From an uncultured Oscillospiraceae bacterium (GTDB taxonomy: Bacteria > Bacillota > Clostridia > Oscillospirales > Oscillospiraceae), in assembly GCA_937915075.1 (NCBI GenBank), contig CALDMA010000158.1, positions 1 to 5,349 of the forward strand: a stretch of 5,349 nucleotides of DNA, written 5' to 3'. A model generated the notes under the pieces. The model was given only the letters and a program-made list of their open reading frames with translations. It was not told the origin of the DNA and did not search any database. The translations under genes and the position numbers were made by a program. This document shows positions 1-5,349 of this stretch, piece after piece (position 1 is the stretch's first letter; each line of letters begins with the position of its first letter).

Positions 1-311
1 ACGATCAGCGTATGGCGATGCTCCGTCAGCAGGTCACCGACCTTCTGGACAACGGCAAGATGGAAACGACCGTCACCCGCGCCAAGGAGATCAAGCCCCT
101 GGCTGAGAAGATGATCACCCTCGGCAAGAAGGGCGATCTGGCAGCTTATCGTCAGGCGATGGCCTTCATCACCCGCGAAGACGTCTGCAAGAAGACCTTC
201 AAGGAGCTGGCCCCCGCCTATGCTGAGCGCAACGGCGGCTATACCCGCATCGTCCGCACCGGCGTTCGCCGCGGCGACGCTGCTGAGACGGCCATCATCG
301 AGCTGGTCTAA
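1..311 (+). CDS. rplQ: Large ribosomal subunit protein bL17, C-terminal part (5' end outside window)
   Basis: Structural protein of the 50S subunit, located near the exit of the peptide tunnel. The reading frame is open from the first base; codons from position 3 read DQRMAML, so the ATG at 12 is internal and not the start. About 102 residues are visible. Family members have roughly 112-130, so only the first dozen or so residues are missing. Family signatures are present: an [11 protein letters not shown] helix, a [20 protein letters not shown] segment, and near the end [14 protein letters not shown] followed by [14 protein letters not shown], the usual L17 terminus. L17 is normally the last gene of the rpoA ribosomal operon, and the strong terminator that follows fits an operon end. 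Identification is secure; only the start is unseen. Confidence 0.97.
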   Translation, partial: DQRMAMLRQQVTDLLDNGKMETTVTRAKEIKPLAEKMITLGKKGDLAAYRQAMAFITREDVCKKTFKELAPAYAERNGGYTRIVRTGVRRGDAAETAIIELV

Positions 312-326
312 GCATAACAGCGTAAG

Positions 327-378
327 TAAAAAGTCCTTTTGTATGGCAGATCGCGAAGCCATACAAAAGGACTTTTTA
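327..378. terminator. Long perfect stem-loop terminator after rplQ
   Basis: Arms 328-347 and 358-377 are exact reverse complements (20 bp; a further T-A pair at 327/378), with a 10-base loop at 348-357. The stem begins with five A and ends with five T, so it has an intrinsic-terminator form on either strand. It starts 16 bases after the rplQ stop. No minus-strand gene runs into it, so its job is to end the ribosomal operon. The stem is longer and more AT-rich than the two other terminators in this window. Confidence 0.9.
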
Positions 379-430
379 TGCTTCTCTGCCGCAGAGCCGG
401 AAATGCCCGTTTTCCTTGCGGCGCAAAACG

Positions 431-462
431 CCCTCTGTTGCACGCCGCGGTGCAGCGGAGGG
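431..462 (+). promoter_or_regulatory. Leader hairpin that would hide a Shine-Dalgarno sequence
   Basis: Arms 431-443 and 450-462 pair over 13 positions, two of them G-U wobbles, around a 6-base loop. The right arm ends in CGGAGGG (456-462), a good Shine-Dalgarno sequence set 6 bases before the ATG at 469. Folding would block ribosome access. A partly exclusive alternative pairing, 416-423 with 443-450, would open the upper part of the stem. No T-run follows on the plus strand, so it does not look like a terminator there. The pairing is visible; the regulatory role is inferred. Confidence 0.45.
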
Positions 463-468
463 AAAAGA

Positions 469-543
469 ATGATCCGCGACCCGTCCCGCAGGGATAAGCG
501 CACCGCCGGGCGCATAAGCTCCTCCGAGGGGGCGATGGAATGA
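469..543 (+). CDS. Putative 24-residue leader peptide overlapping the deacetylase start
   Basis: A short ORF starting MIRDPSRRDKRTAGR, rich in arginine (5 of 24 residues), with no recognisable domain. It is supported by context: GGAGGG lies 6 bases before its ATG, and its TGA at 541-543 overlaps the ATG at 540-542 of the next gene in an ATGA arrangement typical of translational coupling. Its ribosome binding site lies within the hairpin at 431-462. It may act as a coupling leader rather than give a functional peptide. It could also be chance, because the deacetylase has a G-rich sequence of its own at 526-532. Confidence 0.35.
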   Translation: MIRDPSRRDKRTAGRISSSEGAME

Positions 544-1271
544 CAAAGAAAAAGCGGCGGGCGCTGCTGTGTATACTCGCCGTACCGCTGCTGGCGCTTG
601 CGCCGCGTCCGGAGGAGAGCCTGCCGGCCTCTGCCGCGGAGCCGACTGCGACAGAGAAATATGTGGCGCTGACCTTCGACGACGGCCCGTGGCCTGAGAC
701 CACCGAGCAGCTGCTCGACGGTCTCGCGGAGCGCGGCGCCAAGGCGACCTTCTTCCTGATCGGCGAGCAGCTTGCCGGGCATGAGGATACCGTGCGCCGT
801 ATGGCGGACGAGGGGCATCAGGTCGGCAATCACACCTTTACGCACATGGATCTCAGCCGCGGCGACCCCGCCGAGCGCCTGCGCGAGCTCGCCGCGACCG
901 ACGAGACGCTGCGCGCCCTGCTGGGCGACGGCGACTATTGGCTTCGCCCGCCGTGGGGCTTCCTCGCCCCGCAGACCGCCGCGGCGGTCGAGGTGCCGAT
1001 GGTCTACTGGTCGCTGGATACGGAGGACTGGCGCAGGCTGGACGCCGATGCCGTGGCGCAGGACATCATCGACCATGCCCGCGACGGCGACATCATTCTC
1101 CTGCACGACCCTTACGCCACAAGCGTCGAGGCGGCGCTGCGCGCCATCGACGCCCTGACCCCGCAGGGCTACCGCTTCGTCACCTTGGAGGAACTCTTCC
1201 GGCAAAAGGGCGTCGAGCCGGAGCCGGGTAAGCTCTACATCCGTCCCGACGAGCGCAAGCGGATCGCGTGA
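540..1271 (+). CDS. Secreted polysaccharide deacetylase (NodB / carbohydrate esterase 4 family)
   Basis: Predicted metal-dependent deacetylase removing acetyl groups from N-acetylated sugars outside the membrane; peptidoglycan is the likely substrate in a Firmicute. The 243-residue protein begins with a signal-like segment: KKKRR at 3-7, a hydrophobic stretch at about 8-21, and a possible cleavage site after Ala-Ser-Ala (30-32). All five NodB motifs are visible: TFDDGP 45-50 (catalytic D47, metal ligand D48), HTFTH 98-102 (metal ligands H98 and H102), RPPWG 136-140, DTEDW 160-164 and LLH 187-189. There is no separate wall-binding domain; a charged tail follows the NodB fold. The ATG was chosen because a G-rich site (526-532) precedes it and because it overlaps the small ORF stop; the signal peptide starts in the right place. 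It ends at a terminator shared with secG. Whether it acts on GlcNAc or MurNAc, as PgdA- or PdaA-type enzymes do, cannot be told here. Confidence 0.93.
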   Translation: MTKKKRRALLCILAVPLLALAPRPEESLPASAAEPTATEKYVALTFDDGPWPETTEQLLDGLAERGAKATFFLIGEQLAGHEDTVRRMADEGHQVGNHTFTHMDLSRGDPAERLRELAATDETLRALLGDGDYWLRPPWGFLAPQTAAAVEVPMVYWSLDTEDWRRLDADAVAQDIIDHARDGDIILLHDPYATSVEAALRAIDALTPQGYRFVTLEELFRQKGVEPEPGKLYIRPDERKRIA

Positions 1272-1278
1272 GACAGAG

Positions 1279-1317
1279 AAAAGGAGCTGCCGAAGCGAGA
1301 CTTCGGCAGCTCCTTTT
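1279..1317. terminator. Bidirectional terminator between the deacetylase gene and secG
   Basis: Perfect 17-bp stem, 1279-1295 with 1301-1317, and a 5-base loop (1296-1300). It starts with AAAAGG and ends with CCTTTT, so an RNA from either strand has a GC-rich stem and a terminal U-run. It lies 8 bases after the deacetylase stop and about 30 bases beyond the end of secG, the place expected for a shared terminator of convergent genes. Confidence 0.92.
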
Positions 1318-1347
1318 GATTACAGTTTGTCGAATATACGCGAAAAA

Positions 1348-1575
1348 TTACAGCATGTTGAGAACGAGCGTCAGAACGATGAACGCGGCGCCGACCCACT
1401 TAGTCGCGCGGGCGAGCTTGGCGTCCATGCTCTTGGCCTTGTTCTTCGCCATAAAGGAATCGGCCACGCCGCCGATAGCGCCGCTCAGACCGGCGGACTT
1501 GCCGCTTTGGAAGAGCACGATGCCGATGACGATCAGACCGCAGATAAGCTGAAGAATGGTGATAAACAGTTCCAT
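1348..1575 (-). CDS. secG: Preprotein translocase subunit SecG
   Basis: Small integral membrane subunit of the SecYEG channel that assists SecA-driven protein export. The 75-residue protein matches the family in length and plan. A first membrane helix lies at about residues 3-22. The conserved cytoplasmic loop follows, LFQSGKSAGLSGAIGG (21-36), then a charged FMAKNKAKSMDAKLARATKW stretch. A second helix runs from about 59 to the C-terminus. The start is supported by GGAGG (complement of 1585-1589), 9 bases before the ATG. The gene stands alone on the minus strand with its own promoter (1633-1661) and the shared terminator at 1279-1317. In many Firmicutes secG sits beside rnr and smpB; that arrangement is absent here. 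Confidence 0.95.
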   Translation of the reverse strand: MELFITILQLICGLIVIGIVLFQSGKSAGLSGAIGGVADSFMAKNKAKSMDAKLARATKWVGAAFIVLTLVLNML

Positions 1576-1632
1576 AACAGGAAACCTCCAATCAGTTGAT
1601 AAACGCAGAACGCGCTGTATTCACAGGATGTA

Positions 1633-1661
1633 ATCATACCACAGTCCCGGACAAAAAGCAA
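1633..1661 (-). promoter_or_regulatory. Sigma-A-type promoter of secG with extended -10
   Basis: On the minus strand, TTGCTT (complement of 1656-1661) lies exactly 17 bases before TATGAT (complement of 1633-1638). The -10 is preceded by TGG, giving the TGn extended -10 motif. Predicted transcription start is near 1626, which leaves a leader of about 50 bases including the GGAGG site. Confidence 0.75.
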
Positions 1662-1693
1662 GCGGAAATTAGCAGTTTTTCACCCAAAACGCA

Positions 1694-1731
1694 GCGAATG
1701 TGCAAAGCCTCAAGGGACCTTGCACATTCGC
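1694..1731. repeat. Perfect 12-bp inverted repeat (stem-loop)
   Basis: Arms 1694-1705 (GCGAATGTGCAA) and 1720-1731 are exact reverse complements around a 14-base loop that could form a small inner stem. On the minus strand a short TTTT follows a few bases after the stem, but no gene reads into it. It lies just upstream of the secG promoter. It could be a protein-binding palindrome, part of a small RNA, or one copy of a dispersed repeat. Confidence 0.6.
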
Positions 1732-1734
1732 AGT

Positions 1735-1780
1735 AAGCTCCGGCGGGAAGGAAGATCGGGATGGGGGGGTGCCGGAGTTT
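1735..1780 (+). other. Stem-loop with a G-rich, potential quadruplex-forming loop
   Basis: Arms 1735-1744 and 1771-1780 pair over 10 positions with one G-U. The 26-base loop is purine-rich: GGG at 1745-1747, GGG at 1758-1760 and seven G at 1763-1769. Splitting the last run as GGG-G-GGG gives four G-triplets, the minimal pattern for a G-quadruplex, although the first loop (10 bases) is long. The loop also holds an AAGGAAG sequence, but no start codon follows at a useful distance. Confidence 0.4.
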
Positions 1781-1945
1781 CCTCGGTATCTATGAAATGT
1801 GAATTTATATTCGTAAATCGAAATGATGACATAGTATAATGGGATATTCATACAAAGTCAATCGGTTTGATATTCAAAAATCCTACGATAAAATGAAATT
1901 TTCTTATGCAAAATGACAAGAATCCTCTGCCGGCACAGAATAGGC

Positions 1946-1974
1946 TTGCAATCCATGCCGAAAGGAGATAAAAT
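1946..1974 (+). promoter_or_regulatory. Probable sigma-A-type promoter of alr
   Basis: TTGCAA (1946-1951) and TAAAAT (1969-1974) are separated by exactly 17 bases. Predicted transcription start is near 1981, giving a leader of about 115 bases before the alr ATG. AAAGGAG at 1961-1967 lies inside the spacer and has no usable start codon after it, so it is not treated as a ribosome binding site. The perfect TATAAT at 1835-1840 is an alternative, but it lacks a recognisable -35. Confidence 0.55.
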
Positions 1975-1995
1975 ACAGAAACATTGAGCAAATAC

Positions 1996-2035
1996 CGAAT
2001 GAAAATGCGAAAATTGCGATAAATGTCGAATGAAA
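1996..2035 (+). repeat. Phased CGA / A-rich short repeats in the alr leader
   Basis: CGAATGAAA occurs at 1996-2004 and 2027-2035. Related CGAAAA and CGATAA units lie between, so CGA starts at 1996, 2008, 2017 and 2027, about one helical turn apart. This lies just downstream of the predicted alr transcription start. It could be a multi-site operator or bent DNA; in AT-rich sequence it could also be chance. Confidence 0.35.
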
Positions 2036-2048
2036 TTACAGAACAAGG

Positions 2049-2077
2049 ACGCATCCCGGCTCGTTCGCGGGGTGCGT
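2049..2077 (+). promoter_or_regulatory. Hairpin just upstream of the alr ribosome binding site
   Basis: Arms 2049-2058 and 2068-2077 pair over 10 positions with one wobble, GC-rich, around a 9-base loop. The stem ends 7 bases before GAGG (2085-2088), the likely alr ribosome binding site. No T-run follows, so it is not a standard terminator. It may protect the messenger's 5' end or modulate translation; the pairing is visible, the role is inferred. Confidence 0.45.
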
Positions 2078-2095
2078 GGGAAGTGAGGATACCAC

Positions 2096-3226
2096 ATGAA
2101 TACGACCTACGGAGTGCTCAACAACTCAAGCCTGATCATTGATACCGACAAGCTGCGCGAAAACGTGCGCACGATCCTGCGCTCGCTTCCGGCGGGGACG
2201 AAGCTCATCCCTGTCGTCAAGGACGATGCCTACGGCATGGGAATGGTCGGCGTCGCGCGGACGCTCAGCGCCTTTCCGGAGATTGGCTGCTTTGCCGTCG
2301 CCAACGTCTCCGAGGGCGTGACGCTGCGCCGTGAGGGCATCCGCCAGGATATCCTGATCATGGGCAGCACGCTGCCGTTCCAGTATGCGCCGGCGGTCGA
2401 ATGCGATCTGACCGTGACCGTCTCGCGCCTCGGCATGGTGCCGGAGCTTGCGGAGCTCTGCAAGGCGCAGAGCAAGCCGCTGAACGTGCAGATCAAGCTG
2501 GAGACCGGTATGCACCGCATCGGCGTGGAGCCGGGCGAGGAGCTCGCCGCGCTGATCGGGGAGCTCAAGGCGGCGCAGGAGTGGGTCCATGTCACCGGCG
2601 CGTTCTCCCATTTCGCGTGGCCCGGCAACGCCGAGGTCTGCGAGGCGCAGTATCAGAAGCTGCTTGCCGGCGTGGAGCAGCTCAAGGCGGCGGAGATCCC
2701 GGTCCCGATGTGCCACATCAGCGCCTCGGAGAGCTCCGAGGTCTTCCCGCAGTACGCGCTCGACGCCGTGCGCATTGGACGCCGGCTCTATATGGACCAT
2801 CCGAAAAAGCCGCTCGGCAACATTCAGGAGGTCGTCTCCTGGCGCAGCTACCTCACCAACGTCAAGCAGCGCCGCGCGGGCGACTCGCTCGCCTATTTCG
2901 GCAAGTACGTTTTGGATAAGGATACCGTCGTGGCGACCGTCGGCGTCGGCTACGGCGACGGCCTGAACGAAAAGCTCGTGGCCTGCCACGCGCCGGTGCT
3001 CGTGGGCGGCAAGCGCTGCCCGCTGCTGGCCTGCTGCATGGACCAGTGCTTCGTGGACGTCACCGGCGTGGAGGATGCCAAGGTCGGCGACGAGATCACC
3101 TTCTTCGGCTATGACAGCGACGGCAACTTCCTCTCCTCGCAGGAAACGGCGAACCTGATCGGCGACGACGAGGGCTGCGGCCTGACCTCCGCGCTGATGC
3201 ATCGCGTCGCCCGCGTATTCCACTGA
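2096..3226 (+). CDS. alr: Alanine racemase family protein (PLP-dependent, fold type III)
   Basis: Likely interconverts L- and D-alanine in the cytoplasm, supplying D-alanine for peptidoglycan. The 376-residue length fits the family: an N-terminal PLP barrel followed by a C-terminal beta domain. Key positions, matched from memory to the Geobacillus stearothermophilus enzyme: PLP lysine K42 in VVKDDAYGMG, K134 and R141 in KLETGMHRIG, H172, R226 in AVRIGRRLY, the opposite-face base Y267 in LAYFGKY, the GYGDG turn at 285-289, and M315-D316 in CCMDQC. Departures from the usual pattern: KDDAYGMG instead of KANAYGHG, HISAS (207-211) where HxxNS is usual, and His369 near the position of the substrate-selecting Tyr354. 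Substrate range may therefore differ, for example serine or broad-range activity. The ATG follows GAGG (2085-2088) at 7 bases. No clear terminator separates it from argR, which has its own promoter. Confidence 0.9.
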   Translation: MNTTYGVLNNSSLIIDTDKLRENVRTILRSLPAGTKLIPVVKDDAYGMGMVGVARTLSAFPEIGCFAVANVSEGVTLRREGIRQDILIMGSTLPFQYAPAVECDLTVTVSRLGMVPELAELCKAQSKPLNVQIKLETGMHRIGVEPGEELAALIGELKAAQEWVHVTGAFSHFAWPGNAEVCEAQYQKLLAGVEQLKAAEIPVPMCHISASESSEVFPQYALDAVRIGRRLYMDHPKKPLGNIQEVVSWRSYLTNVKQRRAGDSLAYFGKYVLDKDTVVATVGVGYGDGLNEKLVACHAPVLVGGKRCPLLACCMDQCFVDVTGVEDAKVGDEITFFGYDSDGNFLSSQETANLIGDDEGCGLTSALMHRVARVFH

Positions 3227-3281
3227 TTTCCGCGCGGCGTGTGCCGCATGTGCCAGTGAACGGTTATTTTTGCATACATCG

Positions 3282-3310
3282 TTGCATATTTTTTGATATC
3301 ACAGTATAAT
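3282..3310 (+). promoter_or_regulatory. Sigma-A-type promoter of argR
   Basis: TTGCAT (3282-3287) and a perfect TATAAT (3305-3310) with 17 bases between. Predicted transcription start is near 3317, giving a leader of about 38 bases. A heptamer TTGCATA occurs at 3270-3276 and again at 3282-3288, the second copy covering the -35; this repeat may be an operator. Confidence 0.8.
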
Positions 3311-3325
3311 AGCCACAGAACCACG

Positions 3326-3343
3326 CATGAAAAAACATACGGT
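3326..3343 (+). promoter_or_regulatory. Candidate ARG box (ArgR operator) in the argR leader
   Basis: The 18 bases beginning CATGAAAAAACATAC match the Bacillus ARG-box consensus, as I remember it, at 12 of 18 positions, including its first six. The site lies just after the predicted transcription start and before the ribosome binding site, where bound repressor would block its own gene. Autoregulation is common for ArgR proteins. The match is partial and the leader is A-rich, so this is tentative. Confidence 0.4.
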
Positions 3344-3354
3344 GGGGGTAGGCT

Positions 3355-3810
3355 ATGAAGAGCAAGCGACAGGAGAAGATCCTTGAACTGATCGCGCAGT
3401 ACGCGATCGAAACGCAGGAGGAGCTGCTCGAGCGGCTTTCCGAATGCGGCATCCCCAGCACGCAGGCGACCGTTTCCCGCGACATCAAGCAGCTGCACCT
3501 GTATAAAGAGCCGTGCGGCGGCGGACGCTACCGCTACGCCTCCTCGGCACGCTCGACGGGCTATGACTTTAACGACCGGCTCCAGCGCATCCTGCGCGAG
3601 TGCAGTCTGAGCGTAGATTGCGCGCAGAACCTTGTGGTCCTCAAGACGATGCCGGGGCTTGCCAGCGCGGCGGGCGCGGCCTTCGACGCGATGGACGACC
3701 TGCCCGCCATGATCGGCTGCGTCTGCGGCGACGACACGGTGCTCGTCGTCATGCGGGACGAGGCTTCGGCGCAGAGCTTCTGCGAGGAGCTGAGCGGACT
3801 GTGCAAGTAA
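3355..3810 (+). CDS. argR: Arginine repressor ArgR / AhrC
   Basis: Arginine-responsive hexameric regulator that represses arginine synthesis genes and, in some Firmicutes, activates catabolic ones. The 151 residues match the usual 149-156. The N-terminal winged helix-turn-helix covers about residues 1-65, with the recognition helix in STQATVSRDIKQL (35-47). The C-terminal oligomerisation and arginine-binding domain starts near 75 and has TMPGLASAAGAAFD (98-111) and GDDT (125-128), whose aspartates D126 and D127 contact arginine in the family. The usual GTxAGDDT reads GCVCGDDT here, and the protein has eight cysteines, more than I expect. The G-rich run at 3341-3348 is a poor but well-placed ribosome binding site. 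It has its own promoter and terminator, so it is monocistronic. The usual recN neighbour is not next to it. Confidence 0.95.
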   Translation: MKSKRQEKILELIAQYAIETQEELLERLSECGIPSTQATVSRDIKQLHLYKEPCGGGRYRYASSARSTGYDFNDRLQRILRECSLSVDCAQNLVVLKTMPGLASAAGAAFDAMDDLPAMIGCVCGDDTVLVVMRDEASAQSFCEELSGLCK

Positions 3811-3819
3811 CAACGATCG

Positions 3820-3847
3820 AAAAGGCAAGGCGTTCGCCTTGCCTTTT
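3820..3847 (+). terminator. Intrinsic terminator of argR
   Basis: Perfect 12-bp stem, 3820-3831 with 3836-3847, closed by a GTTC loop (3832-3835). It starts with AAAAGG and ends with CCTTTT, 9 bases after the argR stop. The symmetrical A and T runs would let it work on both strands, but no convergent gene is present. Its right arm overlaps the -35 of the next promoter. Confidence 0.9.
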
Positions 3848-3867
3848 CTCCTGCCCTGTGCTATAGT
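3839..3867 (+). promoter_or_regulatory. Promoter of the rRNA methyltransferase gene, overlapping the argR terminator
   Basis: TTGCCT (3839-3844) and TATAGT (3862-3867) lie 17 bases apart. TGC immediately before the -10 gives the extended -10 form. Predicted transcription start is near 3874, a leader of about 26 bases. The -35 is formed by the descending arm of the argR terminator. Confidence 0.7.
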
Positions 3868-3899
3868 TTTCCGAGAATCTCAGGAAGGCAGGTCACGCC

Positions 3900-5129
<1,230 letters not shown>

Positions 5130-5141
5130 AGGAGAAGCGCC

Positions 5142-5349
5142 ATGTACCATTGCTTTCGCCTGCATCGCGGCGACGATCTGTATGAGAGCATCCGGCGCTA
5201 TGCCGCCGCGCACCGTATCGCCGCGGGCGTCGTGCTCTCCGCTGTCGGCTGCGTGTACCGTTGGGAGCTGCGCGACGCGAGCGGCGTCGATGTGCAAAGC
5301 GGCACGGAGGATGTGGAGATCGTCTCGCTCATGGGCACCGTCAGCGAGC
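5142..5349 (+). CDS. PPC (DUF296) domain protein, N-terminal part (runs off window end)
   Basis: An open frame of 69 codons from ATG 5142 to the window edge, preceded by AAAGGAG (5128-5134) that overlaps the stop of the upstream gene. The start MYHCFRLHRGDDLYESIRRY, then AGVVLSAVGCVYRWELR (28-44) and VEIVSLMGTVSE (58-69), match bacterial PPC/DUF296 proteins, single-domain trimeric proteins of about 130-145 residues related to the plant AHL PPC domain. They are often annotated as DNA-binding, but their role in bacteria is poorly known. About half the protein is seen. The 12-base gap points to co-transcription with the rRNA methyltransferase. Confidence 0.85.
   Translation, partial: MYHCFRLHRGDDLYESIRRYAAAHRIAAGVVLSAVGCVYRWELRDASGVDVQSGTEDVEIVSLMGTVSE

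Larger units (their letters stand above)
1662..2095. other. 434-base AT-rich intergenic region between secG and alr
   Basis: No convincing gene on either strand. By my count G+C is 32 of 120 bases in 1801-1920, far below the flanking genes. Contents, left to right: a stem-loop (1694-1731), a second stem-loop with a G-rich loop (1735-1780), and an isolated perfect TATAAT at 1835-1840 without a good -35. The octamer GATATTCA occurs at 1843-1850 and again at 1869-1876. A better promoter lies at 1946-1974, then CGA-phased repeats (1996-2035) and a hairpin at 2049-2077. Minus-strand ORFs of 68 and 79 codons cross it, but they overlap each other and resemble no family I know. The base composition is ordinary for a regulatory gap, but the length is unusual for this compact window; a small RNA is possible. 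Confidence 0.6.

Noticed and set aside
220..543. 107-codon plus-strand ORF crossing the rplQ end, the terminator and the deacetylase leader
   Set aside because: It runs through the terminator stem and out of frame over rplQ; only its last 24 codons (469-543) have a ribosome binding site and plausible context.
1961..1986. AAAGGAG ribosome-binding-like site with a possible TTG start for a 12-codon ORF
   Set aside because: The start is about 16 bases away, too far, and the site lies inside the predicted promoter spacer.
1981..2095. T-box or amino-acid riboswitch in the alr leader
   Set aside because: No T-box GGTGG core, specifier stem or terminator/antiterminator pair can be seen.
1848..2097. 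Minus-strand ORFs of 68 and 79 codons in the AT-rich gap
   Set aside because: They overlap each other in different frames, resemble no known family, and cover the promoter and repeats better explained as the alr leader.
2126..3223. 365-codon minus-strand ORF opposite alr
   Set aside because: Antisense shadow of a GC-rich gene; the plus-strand frame has clear racemase motifs, and the minus translation is a low-complexity Ala/Arg/His/Leu mix.
3221..3271. Possible terminator after alr
   Set aside because: A small GCGGC/GCCGC hairpin (3234-3247) within a 5-bp outer CACTG/CAGTG stem, followed by an interrupted T-run; too weak and irregular compared with the other terminators here to call.

Overview
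The window reads as a chromosomal, core-gene segment of a GC-rich Firmicute, most likely a gut-type member of the Clostridia (Oscillospirales-like). This is inferred from the L17 and SecG sequence style, AGGAGG-type ribosome binding sites, sigma-A-type promoters and compact A-tract/T-tract terminators. There is no mobile element, CRISPR array, tRNA or rRNA. I see no clearly new multi-gene system; the most unusual material is in the regulatory sequence between genes.

Layout: (1) 1-311 is the end of rplQ (ribosomal protein L17), closed by a very long perfect terminator stem at 327-378. (2) 379-1271 holds a secreted NodB-type polysaccharide deacetylase. Its leader has a hairpin whose right arm contains a good Shine-Dalgarno sequence, followed by a 24-codon small ORF whose stop overlaps the deacetylase start (ATGA). 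(3) secG lies on the minus strand (1348-1575). It converges on the deacetylase, shares a bidirectional terminator with it (1279-1317) and has its own extended -10 promoter. (4) 1662-2095 is a long AT-rich gap without a convincing gene. It holds two stem-loops (one with a G-rich loop), a promoter, roughly helically phased CGA motifs and a hairpin just before the alr ribosome binding site. (5) alr (alanine racemase family) and argR (arginine repressor) follow on the plus strand; argR has its own near-consensus promoter and a candidate ARG box. (6) The argR terminator overlaps the promoter of an RlmI-type rRNA cytosine methyltransferase gene. That gene is followed 12 bases later by the start of a PPC/DUF296 domain protein, cut by the window end.

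Functionally this is a set of mostly independent housekeeping units: ribosome (L17, RlmI), Sec protein export (SecG), cell wall (deacetylase, D-alanine supply) and arginine-responsive control (ArgR). Apart from the rlmI/PPC pair and the small ORF/deacetylase pair, each gene seems to have its own promoter or terminator.
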